Below are positions 56,716 to 64,000 of a DNA stretch of 64,000 nucleotides, one piece after another. Position 1 is the first letter of the stretch, and the number at the start of each line of letters is the position of its first letter. Source of the stretch: Phoma sp. XZ068 (lineage: Eukaryota; Ascomycota; Dothideomycetes; Pleosporales; Didymellaceae); the NCBI GenBank assembly GCA_004835665.1, contig RBKR01000013.1:434001-498000 (forward strand), written 5' to 3'. The position numbers and the translations under genes were made by a program. Below the pieces are notes generated by a model. The model made no database searches. It saw only the letters and a list, made by a program, of their open reading frames with translations, and was not told where the DNA came from.

Positions 56716-57388
56716 TGCTCACTCGACCAACACCAGCCTTCTCACCCGTTGTCATCAACCTGTCTTTCATCTCTTCACCTCTACGAAGAGGACAAAAGTC
56801 CCATTTCCCCAGCCAATTTCGAGCATCAATTCGTATCAAGAGCGCGCTGTACTCATTGGATTCTGACTCGTTGATCACGCCTTATTCACGTCGAGGTGCA
56901 TTATTGACGTCGAGGGAAGCCCTGCATTATTGACGTCGAGGGAAGCCATGCATTATTCACGTCGAGGGAAGCCATGCATTATTCACGTCGAGGGAAGGCA
57001 CGCTTTATTCACATCCAGGAAGCCAATTCCCGCTTATATCCGACATAGTTTGCTGTAGCGCAACCCCACTGATTTGATCTACCAACGTCACCTCTCCACA
57101 TTTCGGTAGCCGGTCTCGAGCCGATACGCCGCATCGGCCATGCGTTTATTATCGTTATCATGTACAAGTCGCGCCCTACGAAAAGTCCAACGTTTCCAAT
57201 CCTCGCACGTCCCTGACCTTTCCCGTCGGGTGTATCTTTACGCGCCTCGTGCCAAGAAACCACCCTGTGCAGCGATGACTCTTGGGGATCATCGATATAC
57301 ATCAAATTTCTGAGTCAATCGATTCTTGGCTACATGATACTTTTGTTCCCCGTGTCTTGGATTCCCTTTCAGTCCTTCGTAAGCTTGA
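56716..57388. other. Spacer with 26-bp tandem repeat
   Basis: About 670 bp between two plus-strand genes. Its first part holds the repeat listed separately and its end is the promoter of the MFS gene. Confidence 0.5.
56882..57030. repeat. 26-bp tandem repeat, about 5-6 units
   Basis: Four well-kept 26-bp units (56901-57004) of the form TTATTSACGTCGAGGGAAGC..., with degenerate units on each side. Units 1-2 read TGACGTC, a CRE/ATF-like core; the others read TCACGTC. In the 3' flank of the F-box gene. Confidence 0.9.
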
Positions 57389-58884
57389 ATGACGATAGCG
57401 ACGCAAGTTATGAATTCGTACTCACACGACGGAGAGAAGGCCGAAGCGCACTTCGACGCCCCGACACTGGGTGCCAGCACCGAACCGAACCTCCATCTTT
57501 CGCTCACAAGAACTAAATCAAGACCAGCCAATGCCCTCGGTCGCATACAGTCACACCTGACTACACATTCACTTGCAGAACCTGGCCCACCTCCAGATGG
57601 CGGGTTCCGCGCTTGGAGTCAGGTCTTTTGCGCCTGGTTAGCCATTGTCAATTCATGGGGGTTTGTCAACTCATTCGGCGCATTCCAACCCTACTACGAA
57701 ACCATCCTTCCTCAAGACGCCTCGACCATCTCGTGGATTGGCTCGGTGCAGGCTTGTTTGGTATTTGGACTGGGTATCTTCAGCGGCCGCGCGCTGGATC
57801 GGGGATGGTTTCGTCCAACAGTCGCCCTGGGTATCGTGGTACAACTCGTTGGCATCTTCACCATGAGCGTAGCACACAACTACTGGCAGCTTCTGCTTAC
57901 GCAAGGGTTCTGCACCGGTATGGGTGGCGGTATCTTCTTCGTCCCCATCATGGGAGTTTGCTCTACGTACTTCGCCAAGAAAAAATCAATGGCATTAGGT
58001 ATGGTAACAAGCGGAACTGCCATGGGTGGAGTCCTGTATCCGCTTGTCGTGTATGTACTGAAGTACCCACTTGACATAAATTCAGCTGACTAGTGGCAGG
58101 CGTCAGCTGTTAGGAAAGGTGGGCTTTGGTTGGACAGTCCGCGTTCTTGGCTTTATGAATGTGGTCAGCCTTGCATTCTGCATTGCTTTCATGCGGCCAA
58201 GACTACCCCCGAGGAAGACCGGCCCACTGGTTGACTGGGCGGCATTCAAAGACGCACCATACTGCCTGCAGGTGCTGGGCACATGCTTCATGATGCCACC
58301 CGTCTACTGCGTCTTCTACTATGTAAGTCAAACCCAACAAGTACTGCATCACTAGAGCTTACCAAGTACAGGTTGCTTCATTCGCTCGCGATGAATTGGA
58401 CATGCCGTACACCCAGTCCCTCAACCTAGTCATCATTGTCAACGGCGTTGGGCTTCCGGCTCGCATTCTTCCCGGGTTCATCGCCGATCGATTTATGGGT
58501 GTGCTCAATGTGCAAGCGCTAGCTCTGTTTTTCAACATTGTCATGCTGTGGACCTGGCTTTCTGTCAAGTCTATTGCGTCATACTACGTTTGGGTCATAT
58601 TCTACGGCCTGGGCGCAGGTGCCTTTCAGTCGCTCTTCCCTTCGGTCATTGGAGCGTACAGCCCGGACATTACGAAGACTGGTACCAGATTGGGCATGGC
58701 GTTCACTGTCATTGGTTTCAGTGCCCTCGTGGGAGGACCCATCTCGGGTGCATTGCTCCACGCCGCAGATGGAGACTACACTGTACCAATCTGCTGGGCT
58801 GCATCGAGTATGATGGTCGGAACTGCGTTGTGCGTAAGTGCGAGATGCATCAAGCATGGCTGGACGGTGTGCATAAGATGTTGA
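57389..58884 (+). CDS. MFS monocarboxylate-transporter-like protein
   Basis: Exons 57389-58050, 58100-58322 and 58372-58884, 465 residues. Typical MCT-family order: PPPDGGFRAWSQVFCAWLAIVNSWGFVNSFG at the end of the hydrophilic start (shown in part), GIFSGRALDRGWFRP, TMSVAHNYWQLLLTQGFCTGMGGG, an SMALGMVTSGTAMGGVLYPLVV helix split by intron 1, LLGKVGFGWTVRVLGFMN, and LVIIVNGVGLPARILPGFIADR in the third exon. Twelve hydrophobic segments are plausible. It moves small carboxylates or related compounds across the plasma membrane. The last ~20 residues are uncertain: another short intron in the final exon would change the C-terminus. Next gene downstream, same strand, is a Baeyer-Villiger monooxygenase about 210 bp after this gene's stop. 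Confidence 0.85.
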
Positions 58885-59095
58885 ACCACGGATGAAACTC
58901 GACATGCAAGCAGTACGCCCGAGTGAAGTATAGTCATAGCCAAGTCTAATGCAGGCCCTTGACAAGCATCCTGAGATACCCCGCTTCCTCTGATATGACT
59001 TCTCCCCAAAGCTAAAGTTCGTTCTTCTCTTGCAATCCCAGCCTCCCTTCCGGTTGGAACAAATTTCTATCCCTTGTCATATCAACAATATCATA

Positions 59096-60751
59096 ATGAC
59101 AAAAGAGCAGGAGCTCGACGCAGTGATAGTGGGCGCTGGCTTCTGCGGAATCTATCAACTGAAGAGACTCCGTGATACAGGCTACAAAGTCAAGTTGCTC
59201 GAGAGTGGGTCGGACTACGGAGGAGTATGGTACTGGAACAGATATCCTGGAGCCCGTGTTGACTCAGCGATCCCTCACTACGAGTTTTCCGACCCGGACC
59301 TTTGGCAGAATTGGACCTGGACCGAGAGGTTTCCGGCTAGCGCGGAGTTGAGAGCTTACTTTGCGTATGTCGCGGAGAAATGGACGTTGCGCAAGGATAC
59401 TGTATTTGACTGTTTTGTCACAAAGGCGGAGTGGGACGACAACACCAGTAGGTGGATGGTGATTACCGAAAGTGGCGAGAGATATAGGGCCAGATACCTC
59501 CTGCTGAACGTTGGATTTGCTGCAAAGAGATACGTCCCAGATTGGGAAGGCATCGATTTGTTCAAAGGTTTGCCCACCAAAGTCTTTTCCATGAACATTA
59601 CTCTAAATGCTACAGGAACCTTCCTTCACCCCTCACACTGGCCACACCAAGAGCCAGACCTGCAGGGCAAACGTATTGCCGTCATAGGTACAGGCTCTAC
59701 TGGCGTACAACTTGCCACAGCACTCAGCAAAGTAGCAGGCCACATCACACTCTTCCAACGAACCCCCAACATGGCACTACCAATGAAGCAAGTCCAGTAC
59801 ACTCCTCCCGCCCAAGCTGTTCCTTACGACCAGTATCCTAATCTATTTGCCCATCGCAAAGACAGCTTCTCGGGCTTCTCATTCAACTTCATCCCCCGCT
59901 CCACTTTCTCCGACGCAGCCGAACAACGGCGGGGTGTCTATGAGCGGCTGTGGGCGCATGGTGACTTTCAGTTCTGGCTCGCGACGTATCAGGACATGCT
60001 TTTCGATCGCAAGGCAAACGCAGAGGCGTACTCCTTCTGGCGCGACAAAGTTCGCGCCCGGATCAACGACCCCAAAATCGCCGACATACTCGCACCAATT
60101 CAGCAGCCTCATCCATTTGGCTGTAAACGCGTGTCGCTGGAGACCCACTACTTTGACATTTTCAACCAAGACAACGTCACACTGGTGGATGTCAGCGCCA
60201 AGGGCACGCCGATTACGCGCATCACAGAACGCGGCGTGAAGACCCAGGACCAGGAGTACGATTTCGACATGATCATCTGCGCAACAGGGTATGACGCGGT
60301 GACCGGCGGACTGACGCAGATCGACATCCGCGGCCGGAATGGGCTGTTGAAGGACCGGTGGGCAGATGGCGTAAAGACGTTCCTGGGTATGGCGAGTCAC
60401 GGCTTCCCCAATATGTTTTTCACGTACGGTCCCCAAGCGCCAACGGCGTTCTGCAACGGGCCGACGTGTGCAGAGTTGCAGGGCGACTGGATCTTGCAAA
60501 TGATGGACTTCATGACACAGCGGCGTCTGCAGACGATCGAGGTAATGGAGCAGAGCCAGAAGGAGTGGAAAGAGCTTATCTTACAGTTGACGGGTGCGAG
60601 TTTGTTGCCAGAGGCGAATTCGTGGTATATGGGGACTAATATCCCAGGGAAACTTCGGGAGCCGTTAGTCTATCTAGGAGGTGTGCCAACGTACTATAGG
60701 ACATTAAATAAGGTAGCAACGAAGGAGTACAAGGAGTTTACATTTACGTAG
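59096..60751 (+). CDS. Baeyer-Villiger monooxygenase with an in-frame intron
   Basis: FAD/NADPH-dependent monooxygenase. Two exons, 59096-59567 and 59616-60751, give 535 residues. The 48-bp intron (GTTTGC...CTACAG) has no stop, so unspliced translation adds 16 residues in the middle of the fingerprint; removing it restores FKGTFLHPSHWPHQ, which fits F-x-G-x-x-x-H-x-x-x-W-P exactly. Other marks are VIVGAGFCGIYQLKRL (FAD), GGVWYWNRYPGARVDS, VIGTGSTGVQLATALS (NADPH) and ICATGYDAVTGG. The start at 59096 is preferred because the frame upstream of it is a short leader. The last codons approach the RIP zone and end just before it. The gene is next to an MCT-like transporter on the same strand, so the pair may handle one compound. 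Confidence 0.92.
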   Translation: MTKEQELDAVIVGAGFCGIYQLKRLRDTGYKVKLLESGSDYGGVWYWNRYPGARVDSAIPHYEFSDPDLWQNWTWTERFPASAELRAYFAYVAEKWTLRKDTVFDCFVTKAEWDDNTSRWMVITESGERYRARYLLLNVGFAAKRYVPDWEGIDLFKGLPTKVFSMNITLNATGTFLHPSHWPHQEPDLQGKRIAVIGTGSTGVQLATALSKVAGHITLFQRTPNMALPMKQVQYTPPAQAVPYDQYPNLFAHRKDSFSGFSFNFIPRSTFSDAAEQRRGVYERLWAHGDFQFWLATYQDMLFDRKANAEAYSFWRDKVRARINDPKIADILAPIQQPHPFGCKRVSLETHYFDIFNQDNVTLVDVSAKGTPITRITERGVKTQDQEYDFDMIICATGYDAVTGGLTQIDIRGRNGLLKDRWADGVKTFLGMASHGFPNMFFTYGPQAPTAFCNGPTCAELQGDWILQMMDFMTQRRLQTIEVMEQSQKEWKELILQLTGASLLPEANSWYMGTNIPGKLREPLVYLGGVPTYYRTLNKVATKEYKEFTFT

Positions 60752-61105
60752 AGATATAGATATACCTAAATCTTTTAATATACCTTATAGGTAAGTTGCC
60801 TATAATATACCTTACAGGCAAGCTGTTACGGGGTTTGGTCACAAGCAGGTTAATAGTGATTACAGGGGAGAGTATAAGTATATTTAGGGTAGAGATAGAT
60901 GTTACGGATATTCTAGAGAGAATAAGGACGCTAAGACCTATAGAGGAGAATAAGGTGTTAAGGTATAAAACAGAGGATATAGAGGTGTAGCACAGTTGTA
61001 ATAAGGATTATAACCTAGAGTTAGAGGCTAATTATAACCTAGACACGTAACTAGTTAGCAGGTTAGTAAGTAGTACCTATTGCTAACCTACTAATCCTAG
61101 GTTAG
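60752..61105. other. Start of the AT-rich zone
   Basis: About 350 bp of rapidly rising AT content after the monooxygenase stop. It includes an imperfect palindrome around 61045-61110 (GGTTAGTA...CTAACCTACTAATCCTAGGTTAG). No gene seen; a short open frame here is likely by chance. Confidence 0.5.
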
Positions 61106-61323
61106 TAGATATAAGGTCCTAACTATAGGTAATAGTATTTGCTTTACACTAGATAGGATAGTATAAGAATAGCTATAGGTAGATTGCAAGAATAATACTT
61201 ATCTCCCCTATAGATTATAGGCTATACTTATTTTATATAGCTCTCTTACTTAGGCGCTAGTCTCTAATAAGAATAATACTATAATACTATAATACTATAC
61301 TAAGCCTTATAATATCTATTATA
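61106..61323 (+). repeat. Left inverted arm (about 218 bp)
   Basis: Matches the reverse complement of the right arm along about 218 bp with about 16 mismatches by hand, all of them transitions. At most of them the left copy keeps G or C and the right has A or T, with two the other way round. Boundaries are approximate. Confidence 0.85.
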
Positions 61324-61339
61324 GAACCTCTTCTTCTAG

Positions 61340-63740
61340 GCTATAGTCCTAGTAGTACCTATAGCCTTAATAAAAACTTTACTATTAGAGTAAGTATTAT
61401 AGTTAGCTTTTCTTTATTTATTTTCTTAGAATTTTTTCTACCTTCTAAACTTTATCTCCTTTAGGTATTACTTTAGGTAGGTAGATAGTATTCTCTTCTA
61501 TTACTCTAGGCTTCTAGTATTCTAATAGTAAAATATAGAATATATTATATATATAATATAAGGGTAGTAAAAGTAAGTAGTATATCTACTCTTTAATTAT
61601 ATATTATACTCTAAATAGGCTAATAAACTTACTAGAGAGTTTCCTACTTAGTTATTATACTAAGCTAATATACTTAGTACTAAGTAGTACTAGGTCCCCT
61701 AAGTAGAAGGTTTTATTCTTATACTTTTTATTATAATACTAGCTTTAGTATTTATATACTTTTTTTAGGTATTATACTAGTATCTCTCTTATACTATATA
61801 TATATTTTACTTTTTTAACTATATTTAGTATCTTTTTTTCTAGCCTACTATCTCTAGAAGGCTCTATAAGTAGAAAATACTTACTATATATAGTATAGAA
61901 TAGAGTTATTTTAGTAAATTTATATACTAAATTATTATAGGTAAACTATATAGTAGGTAAAAGTTATACTTAATTATTCTAAAAGATTAATATAAATATT
62001 TAGAAGTACTATTTAAAGGTTTAATTTTATTATTTAGTTTACTTATCTATTTAGAAATAAAAGGCTATACTTAGCCTATACTTTACCTATAGTTAGTAGT
62101 AAATCTTTATCTAAAATTCTAAGGTAAAGATACTTCCCTTATTAAAGATAATACTCTTTTATATTTTAAACTTTAGTATAATATTTATAAAGTAAGCTTT
62201 TATAAATTACTTTATATTCTATATCTTTAAAGTAGGTATATAAATAGCTATCTTAAAGAAGTAGTATATAATTATAAAGATTATATTAAATATATAACTT
62301 AAAAAATCTTTAGCTAGTAGTAAGCTAGTAATAAAGTCTAGTATAATCTTTTTAAAAAATTTCTCTAGTATAGGCAGAGGTAATAGCTTTCTATATTTAC
62401 TATACCTTAGAGCTTTACTCCTTTAGTAAATAGTATAAGTTCTTATATAATCTTAAATATCTTAGCTAAGTAAAGGCTAGTAGTAGGTCCTCTTAATTAG
62501 CTTAAGTATTCTATATATACTAAAGTAGCCTACTATATATATATTATAGTTCTAGAATAAAATCTTTTACTTAATAGCTAGTTTATTTAGAATATATATT
62601 CTATTATTATATCTTAGAATTTCTCTTTTATTAAAGTACTATATATATACTTTTCTATAGTTTTAAGTACTCTTCTTATTTATTAAACTTATAATTTACT
62701 CTTAAGTAAAGGTATTTCTCTACTATAGCTTATATAAAGTTTTAATAAGTAATTAATACTCTACTATTATAGGTTTACTACTAACTAGTACCCTAGCTAG
62801 TAAGTATAGTATATATAGTATATATTCTATAGTACTAGTAGTAGAGACCTAACTAGTTCTATAAATACTAGTAATATATATCTTATATATACTTAATAAG
62901 CTAGGCTTATTTATAAATCTACTTACTCTACTAGCTATATCTCTTACTAATAATTTATTCTATAAAGTAGATAATAGTTAAGTTAGTAGTAAGTTTTCTT
63001 ATATATAATCTACTTATTATAAGGGTCTATCTATAGAGTTTATTTTTCTTAAGTAATATTCTATCTTAAAATTAAAGGCTACTAAATATATAGCCTATTA
63101 TACTTGCTATAGGCTAAGCTACTATATAGTATATATACTATATAAGTTATTATAATCTATTAGTACCTAAATAGTATACTATATACTTTTAAAGTAATAT
63201 CTCTACTTTTTAAAGCTATATATAATAGCTAGAAGCTCTAAGTTATAGACTTTATAGTTTAATTTAGTAGTTTATAGCTTTTTTAAAATAAAAGTAATTA
63301 AGTACTACTTATTATCTTTAAAGAGCTAGGAAAGAATCCTTAATATTATAAATATAAATATATCTATCTTTATATAGATATATAAAGTAGAGTTATAATA
63401 ATATAGAATAGGTACCTTTAGAAAGTATACTTTTAGCTCTTTAAAGGCCTTATTAGTAGTATTATTCTAGTTAAAGTCTTAGTTTTTCTTTAATAATTAA
63501 GTAAAAGAAGTAGTTTTTCTTATATATCTCTTAATAAAATATTAGTAGAAGTTAGTAAATTCTAGAAAGAATTATAGTTTCTTTATATTAGTTAGTTATA
63601 GCTACTTAGTAATAGTGCTTACCTAAGTAGGATTTATATATATATTATATATTCTAATAATAAAGCCTAGAAAGTATATACTATTAAATATAAATATATA
63701 TTTCTATAGGTTAATAAATAGTTTTACCTTTTATAGTAAC
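61340..63740 (-). pseudogene. Ty3/gypsy chromovirus pol relic
   Basis: Reading from high to low coordinates the minus strand shows decayed pol motifs in the right order: LFINL-KYIF---IYFLGFII (end of RT, near 63660), TNFY-YFIKRYI and KAFKELKVYFLK (RT/RNase H link), a run typical of RNase H, an integrase segment with YY-stop-P near 62480 followed by KLLPLPI and LDFITSLL (first catalytic Asp), then KVEKILRK with YLL like a chromodomain near 61400-61450. At least two conserved Trp codons (YYWP; the chromodomain W) are TAG, as RIP would produce from TGG. It is non-functional. A description of a relic only; no reconstruction is given. Confidence 0.85.
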
Positions 63741-63757
63741 TAAAGTATAGTATATAT

Positions 63758-63975
63758 ATATAATAGATATTATAAGGCTTAGTATAGTATTATAGTATTA
63801 TAGTATTATTCTTATTAGAGACTAGCACCTAAGTAAGAAAGCTATATAAAACAAGTATAGCCTATAATCTATAGAGAAGACAAGTATTATTCTTATAATC
63901 TACCTATAGCTATTTTTATACTATTTTATCTAGTATAAAGTAAATATTATTACTTATAGTTAGAACCTTATATAA
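63758..63975 (-). repeat. Right inverted arm (about 218 bp)
   Basis: Reverse-complement partner of the left arm. It interrupts the reverse transcriptase just upstream of FLGF, so the rest of RT and gag are missing. It is likely a solo LTR or the end of a second copy. Boundaries are approximate. Confidence 0.85.
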
Positions 63976-64000
63976 TAATACTTTTCTTCTAATAGTCTAA

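Larger units (their letters stand above)
61106..63975. mobile_element. RIP-mutated chromovirus relic framed by inverted repeat arms
   Basis: Composed of two inverted arms and a decayed Ty3/gypsy pol on the minus strand. A sample line (62221-62280) has 11 G/C in 60 bases, a nearly CpG-free and TpA-loaded sequence. Recognisable minus-strand pieces are the end of reverse transcriptase and RNase H, an integrase core and a chromodomain. The LTRs of such elements should be direct repeats, but here the arms are inverted, so this is a rearranged or nested structure. Confidence 0.85.

Noticed and set aside
60796..60990. 64-codon frame in the AT-rich zone
   Set aside because: No ATG-supported gene context and composition is intermediate with RIP DNA; probably part of an old repeat or chance.

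Overview
The window is genomic DNA of a filamentous ascomycete, most likely a dothideomycete such as a Pleosporales species. The signs are many short GT-AG introns of about 45-110 bp, fungal-only families (Net1/Dnt1 nucleolar protein, STE24, severin, NRPS-like enzyme, Baeyer-Villiger monooxygenases, candidate effectors), and an abrupt move into extremely AT-rich DNA carrying a mutated Ty3/gypsy chromovirus, the mark of repeat-induced point mutation (RIP). Genus cannot be read from the sequence. Exon structures below were assembled by hand from splice signals, reading frame and family motifs; no alignment, profile or transcript data were available.

Layout. 0-7 kb: end of an unknown gene, a six-exon enoyl-CoA hydratase (-), and an NRPS-like gene (+) fusing an adenylation domain to a membrane oxidoreductase. 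7-13.2 kb: housekeeping block with mitochondrial ribosomal protein bL34m (-) divergent from the RNA polymerase I A14-like subunit (+), CAAX protease STE24 (-), an F-box-like protein and an IMPACT-family protein (-). 14-16.8 kb: two unrecognised spliced genes. 19.4-23.3 kb: an MFS sugar/polyol transporter and a severin-like actin-binding protein. 27.6-29.1 kb: a disordered protein. 36.6-40 kb: a large Net1/Dnt1-like nucleolar protein. Long gene-poor stretches lie between these (16.8-19.4, 23.3-27.6, 29.1-36.6 kb), one with a 17-bp minisatellite.

41-61 kb looks like an accessory, environment-facing region. It has a secreted cysteine-rich protein with two near-identical BAS2-like domains, a second small secreted cysteine-rich protein, a Baeyer-Villiger monooxygenase, a decayed berberine-bridge-type FAD oxidase, a DHA2-type efflux pump, a proline-rich single-pass membrane protein, a CmcJ/NvfI/AsaB-type oxygenase, an F-box protein, a monocarboxylate-type MFS transporter, and a second Baeyer-Villiger monooxygenase. 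The oxygenases and transporters could be part of, or the remains of, specialised metabolism, but no core synthase lies beside them here.

60.8-64 kb is an AT isochore. An inverted pair of about 218-bp repeat arms, differing only by transitions in my hand alignment, encloses a minus-strand chromovirus pol relic (end of reverse transcriptase, RNase H, integrase, chromodomain) in which conserved Trp codons have become TAG stops. The most interesting items are the domain-duplicated effector candidate, the adenylation/membrane-reductase fusion without a carrier domain, and the inverted RIP-mutated element at the chromosome-compartment boundary.
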